64,000 nucleotides of DNA from contig JACMLJ010000033.1 of the NCBI GenBank assembly GCA_014379625.1, forward strand, positions 124,001-188,000, written 5' to 3'. This document shows, one piece after another, positions 46,278 to 56,582 of the stretch (position 1 is its first letter; the number at the start of each line of letters is the position of its first letter). Source of the DNA: Ferruginibacter sp. Lineage in GTDB: Bacteria > Bacteroidota > Bacteroidia > Chitinophagales > Chitinophagaceae. The notes under the pieces were generated by a model. The model had not been told where the DNA came from. It saw nothing but the letters and a program-made list of their open reading frames with translations, and ran no database searches. The position numbers and the translations under genes were made by a program.

Positions 46278-47094
46278 GTTTGATCGTTTTTATGGTGAAT
46301 AAATGATGGTTTGCATGTATGATCCACTGCCTCAGGGGCCGGAACTTAATTTAAATTGTTCAATAAGGTTTGATTTTAACCAAGTATGCCTGGCTCCGCC
46401 TGCTTTTAAAACCTGGTTCCTGACAATAGTTTCGGGAGTGATCGACAATCAATTCTTTCTTACTGTTAGCATTTAGCAATCTCAGGATGCCCGTAGCCAT
46501 ATTCTTTGGAGCCATCGGTTACTAACTATTATTATTTGATAAGAAACACGCATTCAACGTGTTTAATTCGCCGCTTTCAAATTTTCCTTAAGCCTTACTT
46601 TGATATCCAAAATAAAATTAGAATAAAATACAAAAAAATAAGAATTTTATTTTTTAATATATGACCCAATCCGCCATCTTTATGCAAGTATATGAATGTT
46701 TACTCAAATTATAATCAGTTATTCATGGAGTTACCGTAACATACGTCTATTTTATTTACAAAAACAGGTATTTAAATAAAATTAATTTGAGGTGTACCCG
46801 TACCCGCCAATTACTTTGGCTTACGCGGTCTCTAATTATATTTCCCTGGATCCCTGTAAAGAAAAATGCGCGGCACTTTAGATCAGTGTCATTGAAGATT
46901 TTTATCATTGCGGTGTAAACTTACAGGCAGCTGCACCTTGTCGGGCACCCTGGGATTAGAGCTCCGCCCTGCGATCTAAATTTATCCATCTATGGACAAT
47001 GAAAATGGCAAACAAATCATCAAAAGAACCTACTATCCGATTTTATTAAACCCATTTTTAAATATCACTACCAGTAATATCATCACCGGGCGGT
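46278..47094. other. Long A/T-rich intergenic region
   Basis: 817 bp without a plausible ORF or RNA gene. It holds a short hairpin AAACACG-N7-CGTGTTT at 46544-46564. The part next to 46278 is the glutamine synthetase leader; the part near 47094 is the 3' side of the GH125 gene. Confidence 0.5.
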
Positions 47095-48534
47095 TCATAT
47101 TAACAGGTGTGGTTTTTCATTTACTATTTTAATAATGAATTCGCCAAATAAGGTATTCGCCCAGGCAAACCATTTACGGGTAAACTTTGTCGCATTATCC
47201 TTATTAAATGATTCGTGCATGAAACCTGTATTGGCGTGGGTAGCTTTCAGCAACTTCAGACTATGTGTAATATCCTGTTCGTTATCGGAGGTCATGGCCC
47301 GCATAATGATGCCCATTGGCCAGATATTGTCACGGCCTGCATGCGGCCCGGAGATACCTTCGGCAATTTTACCTTTTACATAATAAGGATTGTCGCCATA
47401 CGACAATAAAAACTTCCTTGTATTCTGATACAATATTTGATCTGCTGCGTTAATGGCACCCAGGTAAGGCAGTGAAAGAAGACTGGGTACATTGGAATCA
47501 TCTATGAGGTAAAATGAGCCATAACCGTCTATTTCATAAGCCAGCATTTTTCCAAATTTTTTATGGTCAATGGTAGCGTGTTCTTTCAGGGCCTGGTCTA
47601 TTTCAGCGGCCAAACTCTCGCATTCCGCTGCAAATTCTTTTTCCTGGTAAAATGTTTTAACCAATGCGGCTAGCTGCCTTAGCGAAACCACCGCAAAAAA
47701 GTTTGATGGAATTAAATAGGGAAATACGGTTCCATCATCTGATGGCCTGAATACCGAACAGACCAGGCCGTTTGGTTTGGTAAGGTTGCCATAGCCTGAA
47801 GCCGCAGCAGTATCCGTTGGGCGGTTGGTGGTGCGTTTGAAACGATAAGGCCCATTGTTATTTTTTCTTTGTTGTTCTTTAAAAGTTTTTACGATTACTT
47901 TCATTGCAGCCAACCATTCTTTGTCAAAGCAGGAGGGATCGCCACCGGCTTTCCAGTACCCATGGGCCAGCCTGATAACATAACAAAGTGAATCCACTTC
48001 CCATTTTCGCTCGTGTACACCAGGCTTCATATCTGTTTCATCCTGCTTCCAATCCGATTGTTGTTTTTCATCTTTATAGAAAGCGTTCGCATACGGATCA
48101 ATCATCACACAGTTTGCATGGCGGTTGATTACTCCGGTGATTAGCTTTTCCAGCGCCGCATCTTTTTTCATTAAAGAAAGGTAAGGCCATACCTGGGCGG
48201 AAGAATCCCTTAACCACATGGCATCAATATCGCCGGTTATAACATAGGTGTCCGGCTTTCCATTCAATACTCCTACGGTAACAGTGGTGTCTAAGGTATT
48301 GGGGAAACAATTTTCAAACATCCAGGCCAGCTCTTTATCCTTCAGTACGGTCTTTACTTCAAGTATCTTATCTTCAACAGCCTTACTGGTAAAACGCCGG
48401 TCTTTTAATGGTGGCCGTTGGGACAGGAAGGGATCACCTGTATGTACCAACTGCGTATACGCCTCTGTGGGAGTAAGTGCAATACCGGCACAAAGGATAG
48501 CGGAATTTTTTATAAACAGTCTTCTTTTTATCAT
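47095..48534 (-). CDS. GH125 exo-alpha-mannosidase-like glycoside hydrolase
   Basis: 479 residues, exported; the N-terminus MIKRRLFIKNSAILCAG has a twin-Arg-like RR pair before the hydrophobic stretch. Family GH125 landmarks: YVITGDIDAMWLRDSSAQVWPYL, PYANAFYKDE, KWEVDSLCYVIRLAH, CSVFRPSDDGTVFPYLIPSN and a C-terminal GRDNIWPMGIIMRAM, TGFMHESF. The family releases mannose, mainly from alpha-1,6 linkages, without metal. It is the last gene of the cluster, separated by 180 bp from GH65. Confidence 0.92.
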   Translation of the reverse strand: MIKRRLFIKNSAILCAGIALTPTEAYTQLVHTGDPFLSQRPPLKDRRFTSKAVEDKILEVKTVLKDKELAWMFENCFPNTLDTTVTVGVLNGKPDTYVITGDIDAMWLRDSSAQVWPYLSLMKKDAALEKLITGVINRHANCVMIDPYANAFYKDEKQQSDWKQDETDMKPGVHERKWEVDSLCYVIRLAHGYWKAGGDPSCFDKEWLAAMKVIVKTFKEQQRKNNNGPYRFKRTTNRPTDTAAASGYGNLTKPNGLVCSVFRPSDDGTVFPYLIPSNFFAVVSLRQLAALVKTFYQEKEFAAECESLAAEIDQALKEHATIDHKKFGKMLAYEIDGYGSFYLIDDSNVPSLLSLPYLGAINAADQILYQNTRKFLLSYGDNPYYVKGKIAEGISGPHAGRDNIWPMGIIMRAMTSDNEQDITHSLKLLKATHANTGFMHESFNKDNATKFTRKWFAWANTLFGEFIIKIVNEKPHLLI

Positions 48535-48714
48535 TGGTTAAATTATTAAGGATGTGTTCAATTAGATGATTGCCGGTATTTCTTTACCGGCATCTGAATT
48601 TGTCACGATGGTAGCTGTTGTAAATGCAAATTAGATATATCAATTTGTATTTTTCCAAAGAACTGGTTTTAGCTGGTGTAAGTTGTTGCTCGCCCTCCTC
48701 CCCCATTTGATACT

Positions 48715-50778
48715 TCACTTACCCACACATACAATGTCTTTTCGGCCACTCACTTTAATGGTCAGTTTCTTCCAGTGCGGCGGTAGATTGGTTTGGGCCT
48801 GGTAAAGGCCGTTCTCACCTATTCTCATTCCGGCAAAGCCAAAAATAATAGTTTGTAAAATGCCGCCATAGCCAGTACAAAAAACCGTAACATTATTGTT
48901 AGGCCTTTCGGCAATGAAGTTAAAAGGAGGCTTGCGGTTAGGTTGAAAGGCTTTTAAAAAAAGTTCATAGGCTTTCTTTGTTTGCCCCAGCCGGGCGTAA
49001 GATGTGGCCAGCACACTATAGCTCATAGAAGGACCTTTCTCAAATATTTTAGGTTCGTAAAACTCCAGGTCTTTTAATACCTGGGTTTTGTCTGTAATCA
49101 ATTCCAATGGGAAGGCCAACAGGTTTACATCTGTTTGCTTGATTATTTGTGTAGTGTACCGGTCGTTTTGCAAAGTGTAGCCGTCTTGATGCTTTAAAAT
49201 AACAATATTTTTATACACGGCCTGCCATTCAGGGTTAACAGGTTCACTGAGTAATCTGGCAGTTTTTATACCCGCATCCAGGGCCAGTTTTACAACCCCA
49301 TTTGTAAATGCGTCATCATTCACATCCTCAAAATATTCGTCTGGCCCAACTACATTGTTGATATGATAGTTTCCCGTTGAATCTTTACTTACCCTTGATA
49401 TCCAGAAGTCGGCAATTTCTTTTAAAAGGGGAAAGCCTTTTTGCTGAAGCCATACCCGGTCTTGTGTCACTTGATAGTAATTCCAGGCGGCTATTGCTAT
49501 ATCTGCGGTAATATGATGTTCGGTCATATCCAGTTTATAGTTGATAGAAGTACACTCATTGCCCTGTAAGTCTGATTCCCATGGATACATCGCCCCATCA
49601 TAGCCAAACTGGGCGGCTCTTTTCTTAGCCTGTGGTAAGGTATTGGAACGGAAATCAATCATCGAAAGGGCGAGTGATGGGTGCAAAACCAACAATGGAG
49701 GATACATCCATAATTCAGCATCCCAAAAAATATGGCCGCCCCATTCATTCGCGATTCCGCAGGGAGGGATGCTCAATTGAAACCCGGGCGCAACTGAAGC
49801 GTACAAGGCATAAAGACCAACTCTTATATCGAGTTGAACCTGGTCATCACCTTCAATCTCAATATCACTTTCCCATAGCTTTGCCCACTTATTTTTGTGT
49901 TCCTGTAAAAGGTACCGGTATCCTAAATTATAGTCGCGGCTGCAAATACGCACCGCATCGTTGTAAGGATCGCTCGTAAAACCGGTATGGGTGAAAGCGC
50001 TTAGCATACAAAAGGAATATTTTTCTCCTTTTTTTAATACCACTTTAAAAGAAAGCTGTTGATTGAAGGCGTCTATCCGGGTATAATCTAATGCGGGAAC
50101 CGGTCCATCAAAATAAAATGTATTGGCGCCCGCCACACAATCAGTACCGGATTCAGTAGGTAAATTAGTACTCATCACCGGTATCTTTTCATTGGAACGG
50201 GCGCTTAACCGGTACAGTTTATAATCAAAAGCCGGTTTATGAATAGCTGAACTTTTACTGCGATCCGGAATACTTACACTGTTCAGGATGGTGAAAGTTA
50301 TATCTTCCCTGGCTTCAAATTCAACAATGCTTAGGGCGGCCAACGGTAGATTGCGCAAGGGCATTAGTTGCGTTTTGATGCCCAGCTTATCCGCGTAATT
50401 GTAAGCCGTTTCTAAATACCCTTCTTTTAGGTTCAGGGTCTGCCGCCAGTTGGCTATGTTGTGATCAAATTTTAATTCCTGACCGTCTTTAAATATCACT
50501 CTGATAAAAGTTGGATTATACTCATTCACCAGGTGGATATTGTCTTTAAGCGGCACACGATCATAGAGGCCGTTCAGGTGCACCGTTTGAGCGCATAAAC
50601 CAGTTCTGTCGCTTCTGATACCGATTACACCATTGCCGAGGTAGGCAGGGGTGTAATTGCTGGTATCCGTAGTAGTTACTACCCATAAATTTTTCTTGTT
50701 TGTTGTTTGTACCTGTGCCAAAACTGCTTGTAACAGGCAAGCCATAAAAAGAAAAATTGTTATTGTAAACCGTTGCAT
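48715..50778 (-). CDS. GH65-family glycoside hydrolase
   Basis: Exported (signal MQRFTITIFLFMACLLQAVLAQ), 687 residues from the ATG at 50778; the longer frame from 50808 adds nothing useful. The (alpha/alpha)6 catalytic region contains FWDAELWMYPPLL and GPDEYFEDVNDDAFTN, with the GH65 catalytic acid Glu near residue 481. Phosphorylases of this family have a phosphate-binding His-Ser-Ser loop. Here the equivalent region reads FEKGPSMSYS (Glu near residue 580), which resembles the GH65 hydrolases. The likely reaction is hydrolysis of an alpha-glucoside such as kojibiose rather than phosphorolysis; this is inference. Confidence 0.88.
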   Translation of the reverse strand: MQRFTITIFLFMACLLQAVLAQVQTTNKKNLWVVTTTDTSNYTPAYLGNGVIGIRSDRTGLCAQTVHLNGLYDRVPLKDNIHLVNEYNPTFIRVIFKDGQELKFDHNIANWRQTLNLKEGYLETAYNYADKLGIKTQLMPLRNLPLAALSIVEFEAREDITFTILNSVSIPDRSKSSAIHKPAFDYKLYRLSARSNEKIPVMSTNLPTESGTDCVAGANTFYFDGPVPALDYTRIDAFNQQLSFKVVLKKGEKYSFCMLSAFTHTGFTSDPYNDAVRICSRDYNLGYRYLLQEHKNKWAKLWESDIEIEGDDQVQLDIRVGLYALYASVAPGFQLSIPPCGIANEWGGHIFWDAELWMYPPLLVLHPSLALSMIDFRSNTLPQAKKRAAQFGYDGAMYPWESDLQGNECTSINYKLDMTEHHITADIAIAAWNYYQVTQDRVWLQQKGFPLLKEIADFWISRVSKDSTGNYHINNVVGPDEYFEDVNDDAFTNGVVKLALDAGIKTARLLSEPVNPEWQAVYKNIVILKHQDGYTLQNDRYTTQIIKQTDVNLLAFPLELITDKTQVLKDLEFYEPKIFEKGPSMSYSVLATSYARLGQTKKAYELFLKAFQPNRKPPFNFIAERPNNNVTVFCTGYGGILQTIIFGFAGMRIGENGLYQAQTNLPPHWKKLTIKVSGRKDIVCVGK

Positions 50779-50834
50779 ATTATCTGCATAATTGAGTGAT
50801 ATTATCATTTGCTTTTCCCTTTACGTTAAAGCAA

Positions 50835-52196
50835 TTACTGTTCAAAAGCCCCCCGGTCCCTGCCTGCACCTTTTGGACGCTGCTTGCCGGAAATATCGGA
50901 AGGTTGCGCCAGCTCGTTAGTGCCGGAATTAATTGCCGGGCTACCAGGCTTCAAACGAAAATCGGCCGTAAAACGATCCCTATAGGCATTTACAAAAAGC
51001 GGATCGGCAACAATATCATGGGCAGATTCAAAAAAAGACTGGCCCATTGGAGAGAGATTATAATCCCATCGGATACGGGTGTTTTTGTTGTTGGCGGTAA
51101 CTTTTCCACCGGGGCGGGGAATAATGATATTGTTAAGGATCACCACATCTTCTGAAGTGTTTGCAAACAATTCGGGGTAGCCCACCATGGCTCCGTTGTG
51201 GTAAGTGGTATTATTGATAATGTCAACATATTTTGTACGGAAAGTGTGTATGCCTGAACCGCCATTGAACGCGCAAACATTATTCGCCACCAGGGCACGG
51301 CCCTTCCATTCTGGGCGTGTTGGTTTTGCGGCAGCAGCGCGTGCCGCAGTATCCGCAGCTTTTATTACCGCATCGTTGTTCATATTGGTAGCGCCGTTTT
51401 GTTCCTGGTCGGTCACATCCAGGATGATCCCGTTGCCATCGCTCAACCTGGCTACTTTTTCCCACATCACCATGGTTTTATTATCCCAGCAAAAATTGCG
51501 TTGGATAATATTGTGGTATCCCGATGCATCATCGTAAGCCCAGTTCTGCAGGGTTGAAATACCTGATCCGCCAAAGCGCATAAACCAGGCGTTTTCAAAA
51601 ACTTTGCAATCTTCAATAGTGGTATAATCTGTTTCAATGGCAATGATCCCACCGCAGGGGCATTTGCCCACTGTACAGTTTTTAATGATTACATGGTGCG
51701 GTTTTTCTCCCGGCTTTTTGGGGCGGCCATTTACAAAGATACCATTGGTGTTAAAGTGCGGGTCGGCAGCCGGCTTTTTGGCATCTTCCTGCGCCTTTGA
51801 CAATACGATGGAATCATTGCCGCCGATAATAGTAAGCCCGTCAATTATATGGTAAGAACCCGTAACCTGTATGCCCGCCCAGCCGCCGGGGTTTATTTCT
51901 GGTTTTGTGCCAGGGGCTGCTTTCCAGGTAATCCAGGCATCTTTTGTACCGGAACTATTGATGGATAAAACTGCACTGCCGCTTGCCCTATCATCATTGC
52001 TATAATGGCCATTGCCAATTAAAACGGTGGCACCCGGCATTACATACCCAGCCGCTTTTTGCAAAGTACGGAACGCGGTTTGTGGCGATTTGCCGTCGTT
52101 TAAATCGTTGCCTGTGCCGGATACATGCCATACCTGGGCTTGTAAAATAGTACTGCTTAAAATAAATAAGCAAACAATAGAAAATGTTTTTTTCAT
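50835..52196 (-). CDS. Exported right-handed parallel beta-helix protein
   Basis: 453 residues with a signal peptide (FSIVCLFILSSTILQAQ). The start VWHVSGTGNDLNDGKSPQTAF is the common entry of pectate-lyase-like beta-helix proteins. Coils recur as IIDGLTIIGG, HVIIKNCTVG and DVVILNNIII. The C-terminus PGSPAINSGT and DRGAFEQ is the choice-of-anchor/parallel-helix end seen in PL9-like and related enzymes. An Ala-rich insert (KAADTAARAAAAKPTRPEWK) is unusual. Polysaccharide lyase activity is possible, but no catalytic set is certain. Confidence 0.8.
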   Translation of the reverse strand: MKKTFSIVCLFILSSTILQAQVWHVSGTGNDLNDGKSPQTAFRTLQKAAGYVMPGATVLIGNGHYSNDDRASGSAVLSINSSGTKDAWITWKAAPGTKPEINPGGWAGIQVTGSYHIIDGLTIIGGNDSIVLSKAQEDAKKPAADPHFNTNGIFVNGRPKKPGEKPHHVIIKNCTVGKCPCGGIIAIETDYTTIEDCKVFENAWFMRFGGSGISTLQNWAYDDASGYHNIIQRNFCWDNKTMVMWEKVARLSDGNGIILDVTDQEQNGATNMNNDAVIKAADTAARAAAAKPTRPEWKGRALVANNVCAFNGGSGIHTFRTKYVDIINNTTYHNGAMVGYPELFANTSEDVVILNNIIIPRPGGKVTANNKNTRIRWDYNLSPMGQSFFESAHDIVADPLFVNAYRDRFTADFRLKPGSPAINSGTNELAQPSDISGKQRPKGAGRDRGAFEQ

Positions 52197-52250
52197 GACT
52201 GAATGAATTGGTATACTAATTTATTTATCAAATGGTACTTAAGCAAATGT

Positions 52251-53774
52251 TTACTTTTTATTTTTCGTTGCTGCCGACATTTTCAATCCTGTTAAATCTG
52301 AATCAATATAAATTTTTCCCATACCTTCTTCCACCCCGGCAGAAAAGTTTTTGCCGGTTTCGATGCTCCCTGTAGTTTTTACATACACTTCCTTGCCTTT
52401 ACTTCTATTTTTAATTAAAGTATAATTGCCTGCTGCGGTAAATGTGCAATTGGAAAAACTCAGATAAGTTTTGGGATATAGATCGTAATCTGCTGCGTGG
52501 CCAAAATCAACCCAATTATTTTTTAAGGTTGAATTGCGGATGTATAGCATGTTGATCGGCGTGGTAACACTTATCAATGATTTATCATTATCGCTGAACA
52601 TGGTAATATTTTCAAACGATAGCGGCCCCTGCACCGGAAGCAGCGCGCCGGGATAATAAGAATGTGACCATTTATTACTGTAGCTCATTACCTGAAAGGG
52701 TACCCGTTTGCTATATAAAAAAATATCCCTGAATACCACATTTTTAACCACTGCAGTATGGATCGTATCTTTTTGAAACATCAGCCAGTTAATACTGTCT
52801 AATACCTTCATTCCTGAATCAAACAAAGGTTGGGTAGCTGATTTATACACCCGGTTGTCAAGGGCAGCCACTACCCGGTAAATCCTCCCGTTTGACACCA
52901 CGGCATCGCCATGTTTTATTGCTATGCCCGGCTTCCAGTCTACCCAGGCCGATGCTACAATTTTGGAAAATGCGCCTTCCAGGTAGTCGTCAGGAATATC
53001 CGAACAATTTTCGATGATGCCATCTTCCAGGTTACCAAATTCTGGGTTAGCACTCACCCAGTCGCCCGGTACCAGGGCTATTGCATCGTCGCCGGTTTGG
53101 AATACACCATTGCTTATTCTAAACCTTTTACCAGGCCCTAAATGAATACCGTCTTTCTTCCCTTTAATAATTACATCGTTGATCAGTAAGTCTTCGAAAG
53201 TGCAAATGTGCAGGGCAAATTGTCCGTTTACCAGGCCGGAACATCTGAAACGCTCAATCCGCAGATCTTTTACATAAAAAAATGCCACATGCCCACGCAA
53301 CCCGTAAATAAGGCTCATCGGTAAATCCACATCGTTCACCCTCACATCAAGACCGGTAATGGTAATGTTATGATTATAAGTTCTTGTTAAAGCTCCTTTG
53401 TTAAGAAGGATATGGGTAAAGCGGCCATTTTCGTTTGATTTTTCAATGACCACGCCATTACCAAAAACAAGAGAGGTATTGTCGCCGATGAATGCTGTAC
53501 CTGATACTTTGTAAGTGCCCGCTTTACTGATTACAATGGTACCCCCTTTATCCAAAGCCCCCTGCAATGCCTTTATATTATTAACACCTGTTTCGCCGGG
53601 TAAAAATCCAAAATCCGCAGCATTCGTAAATCCGCTTGTATCTTCCACCAAAATTGCATAAATGTTAGCTGAATGATTATGGGCGAATGTATTGTTTATC
53701 GTAAAGAATAAACTAAAGGCTATTGCAATGGAGAAAAGTTTTTTCAGACAGTAATTTTTTAAAATCATCCGCAT
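52251..53774 (-). CDS. Exported GH28/pectate-lyase-3-like beta-helix protein
   Basis: About 507 residues; the ATG at 53774 (or 53768) is chosen because the longer frame from 53813 overlaps the GH95 stop. A signal sequence is present (LFSIAIAFSLFFTINNTFA). The mature start DFGFLPGETGVNNIKALQGAL is the Pectate_lyase_3 type. Helix coils contain KKDGIHLGPGKRF and TGDDAIALVPGD, echoing the GH28 NxD/DD motif, but the GHG and RIK motifs are not visible. Polygalacturonase-like or lyase activity is thus uncertain. Part of the cluster of five or six exported enzymes. Confidence 0.8.
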   Translation of the reverse strand: MRMILKNYCLKKLFSIAIAFSLFFTINNTFAHNHSANIYAILVEDTSGFTNAADFGFLPGETGVNNIKALQGALDKGGTIVISKAGTYKVSGTAFIGDNTSLVFGNGVVIEKSNENGRFTHILLNKGALTRTYNHNITITGLDVRVNDVDLPMSLIYGLRGHVAFFYVKDLRIERFRCSGLVNGQFALHICTFEDLLINDVIIKGKKDGIHLGPGKRFRISNGVFQTGDDAIALVPGDWVSANPEFGNLEDGIIENCSDIPDDYLEGAFSKIVASAWVDWKPGIAIKHGDAVVSNGRIYRVVAALDNRVYKSATQPLFDSGMKVLDSINWLMFQKDTIHTAVVKNVVFRDIFLYSKRVPFQVMSYSNKWSHSYYPGALLPVQGPLSFENITMFSDNDKSLISVTTPINMLYIRNSTLKNNWVDFGHAADYDLYPKTYLSFSNCTFTAAGNYTLIKNRSKGKEVYVKTTGSIETGKNFSAGVEEGMGKIYIDSDLTGLKMSAATKNKK

Positions 53775-53793
53775 ATATTTTTTGCTTTTATTA

Positions 53794-56532
53794 TTAATTA
53801 GTCTCACTGGCATTTTCTTTATACGCTACAGGTATCCTTACCCCACTGCTTTCCCTGCCGGATTTATCAACAGCGGTGACACGCAACAAACCATATTTCA
53901 TTTTTTTTAATTCCGGGGTTTGACATTCAACTGATGTAGCGGTAACTTTTGACTGAATAAGCCGATACCCCGGTGAATCGCCAAAATGGGTGTACACATT
54001 ATAAGCAACAGCATCGGGGCTTTTATCCCATTGTATTGCAATCTTTTCGTTCTTATTCCACTTAATTACCGGGTTGGAAGGATTGGTCGGTTTTTTATAT
54101 TCAGGAATAGTACTAATAACATACACTTCACCCGGCTTTGTATTAAACCCGATAAAATCCCGTTCGCGGGATACCAGGTCAACTATTTTACCCGAAGCAT
54201 TTTTTATAACAGCCTGGTGTATATTAAAATATTTTAGGTTGCAGATCCCCCCTATTTTAGATTTGATGGTAAACTCTTTTGCCCGGCAATTATCCCATTG
54301 GGCCGAAATCTCAAAATTGCCCCTAGCCAATAAGCCATTGAAAGATCCTTTATTCCATTTTTGAGGGAGTGCCGGCAACAGGTCTATAAAACCTTCATGG
54401 CTTTGCAGGAGCATCTCTGCCACCCCTGCAGTTCCTCCAAAATTACCGTCAATTTGAAAAGGCGGGTGGGTGTCCCATAAATTATCCAATGTACTCTTCT
54501 GTAATAATGTTTGGTACAAAAGATAGGCCCTGTCTCCATCTTTAGCCCTTGCCCAAAGATTCAACCGGAATGCCATACCCCAGCCTGTTGCCTTGTCGCC
54601 CCGTCGTTCTAAACTTTCTTTGGCTGCATCCATCCATGCAGGCGTTTTTGAATTAATAATGGTGCCCGGGTACAGTCCTACCAATTGAGAGATATGCCGA
54701 TGTTTGGGATCAACAATCTCACCATAATAGTTTTCTTCCCTGTACTCTTTAACCTGGCCAGACCAACCTACCTGCACCGGATCCAACTTGGGTAACTGGT
54801 GCCGGAGTACCGGTAATATGGTACTTTTATCGCCGATTTTTTTTGAGGCTTTTAATACATCGTTATGGTTTTCAAATATCATTTGCTGGTCAAAAGCACA
54901 ACCTGTTGTTTTGTAATGCTCTTTACCCTGCCGTCTTTGCTCCGGTGAATAGGAAGGTGAGGCCAGTAATAACCCGGCTGTATCAACCACCACTTTGGAG
55001 AGAAATTTAGACATCCCCAGGATTGCGGGATAACTAATATTTTTTAAGATTTTCAAATCGCCGGTAAACTCATAATAATCCCAAAACATTTTTGTTGTAA
55101 GGCCACCGGTACCAGGCCCCGAGTGACCGCCGGGCGCGCCGATATTATATGCGCTTGCACCTGTACCGATTGTCCATCCATTATCCCCTTCGATGGGCGA
55201 AAGCATGGCAGGATTATTTTTTTTGATGTATTGGGTGGCAATTTTTGTGGCTGCTTCGCGGTAGGCCAGGTTGTAATCGACAAAGGACTGAAACAGTTCC
55301 GTTAAATTGGTATTAAATACGGGCCAGTAATTCATTTGAATATTGATGTTGTGCCAGTAACCACCTGTCCACGGCGTAATATCGTACTGGCTCCAAATGC
55401 CCTGTAAGTTAGGTGGCAAGGTACCCGGACGCGAGGAGCAAATAAGCAGATAGCGGCCATATTGAAAATACAACTCTTCCAGGTAATGATCAATGATACC
55501 CGCCTTATAGTTTTTTAAAAGATTGTCGGTAGTTAACCGTGACTCTACTGATGACAAGTTGAGATTCACCCGGGAAAATAAATTGCGATAATCTTTTTTG
55601 TGACCCGCAAGCAATTGAGCGTAACTTTTATGGGATGCTTTTTCAATAATAAAGGAAACTTTATCGTGAGGAGCCGCATCACCATTTAGCTTTTTGGAAT
55701 TATTATTCTCCAGGAAAACCCTGCTTTCAAGTTTGTAATTGGTACCCACTGCCACAATAATTATTGCAGCGTCGGCACCGGTTACAACAATTTTTCCATT
55801 GTCCTCACTGGCATCGTTAGACGCTTTCATATTGCCGCCCGAGGGTATCACTTTAAACTGGCCTTCAAAAAGCAAATTCAAATTTTCCAGCTTACCCGAC
55901 AGTGTTATAAGGTCATTCTTTGCAACTACTTTTCCCATCCGTCCATTATTGCCGGATGCAGGGCCAAACTCTTTTTTGTACGGTATTTGGGGCCTTAAGG
56001 TGAAAGACAGTTTGCCTTTTTGCCCGCAGGTTAGTTTAATCACCAGCACTTTATCCGGGTAACCGGCAAAATATTCCCGCTCGTAAACCACTCCATCCTG
56101 TTCATACTTTACGGCAGCTACTGCTTCGTTCAGGTTTAAACTTCGACTGTAATTAAGGGGGGTTGCATGATTAAAATCAATATACAATTCAGCAAAATTA
56201 GTAAGCCCCACCCCGCCGTACAGACTTTTGGAGGCCAGGCTATTTTCTGTGAGCTGGATCCGTTCCGTCACCGTTCGCCCAAATACGGACGCGCCCAAAT
56301 ATCCGTTGCCTATGGGAAGCGACCAATTTTCCCAGGCTGGGTCAATAGGGGTAGCTTCTACCAGGGCTTTCAGGTTGAGTGAATCTAAATTGTTTATTGG
56401 CAGATCGGGCGCAGGCTTATCGTACCATAGTTTGTATTGCTTTTTGGGAGGCTGATAACCTGCAAATAAATAGCTACTTGAAATAGTGGCAACACTAACA
56501 AGTAATAAAAGGTTGATTGGTATAAAACGCAT
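53794..56532 (-). CDS. GH95 alpha-L-fucosidase/galactosidase with C-terminal FnIII-like domain
   Basis: 912 residues with signal peptide. GH95 landmarks: YGRYLLICSSRPGTLPPNLQ, PWTGGYWHNINIQMNYWP (substrate Asn residues), PSYSPEQ (acid region) and FQIDGNFGGTAGVAEMLLQS (Asp base region). The N-terminal beta domain (WENWSLPIGNGYLGASVFGR) is normal. After about residue 820 comes an extra FnIII-like module (VIKWNKNEKIAIQWDKSPDA). The family removes alpha-1,2-L-fucose or L-galactose from plant xyloglucan, pectin or mucin-type glycans. Confidence 0.94.
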   Translation of the reverse strand: MRFIPINLLLLVSVATISSSYLFAGYQPPKKQYKLWYDKPAPDLPINNLDSLNLKALVEATPIDPAWENWSLPIGNGYLGASVFGRTVTERIQLTENSLASKSLYGGVGLTNFAELYIDFNHATPLNYSRSLNLNEAVAAVKYEQDGVVYEREYFAGYPDKVLVIKLTCGQKGKLSFTLRPQIPYKKEFGPASGNNGRMGKVVAKNDLITLSGKLENLNLLFEGQFKVIPSGGNMKASNDASEDNGKIVVTGADAAIIIVAVGTNYKLESRVFLENNNSKKLNGDAAPHDKVSFIIEKASHKSYAQLLAGHKKDYRNLFSRVNLNLSSVESRLTTDNLLKNYKAGIIDHYLEELYFQYGRYLLICSSRPGTLPPNLQGIWSQYDITPWTGGYWHNINIQMNYWPVFNTNLTELFQSFVDYNLAYREAATKIATQYIKKNNPAMLSPIEGDNGWTIGTGASAYNIGAPGGHSGPGTGGLTTKMFWDYYEFTGDLKILKNISYPAILGMSKFLSKVVVDTAGLLLASPSYSPEQRRQGKEHYKTTGCAFDQQMIFENHNDVLKASKKIGDKSTILPVLRHQLPKLDPVQVGWSGQVKEYREENYYGEIVDPKHRHISQLVGLYPGTIINSKTPAWMDAAKESLERRGDKATGWGMAFRLNLWARAKDGDRAYLLYQTLLQKSTLDNLWDTHPPFQIDGNFGGTAGVAEMLLQSHEGFIDLLPALPQKWNKGSFNGLLARGNFEISAQWDNCRAKEFTIKSKIGGICNLKYFNIHQAVIKNASGKIVDLVSRERDFIGFNTKPGEVYVISTIPEYKKPTNPSNPVIKWNKNEKIAIQWDKSPDAVAYNVYTHFGDSPGYRLIQSKVTATSVECQTPELKKMKYGLLRVTAVDKSGRESSGVRIPVAYKENASETN

Positions 56533-56582
56533 GGGGCCTTTTTATGTCTTTATATTAATCTTTATCCGTCTAATAAATTTTA

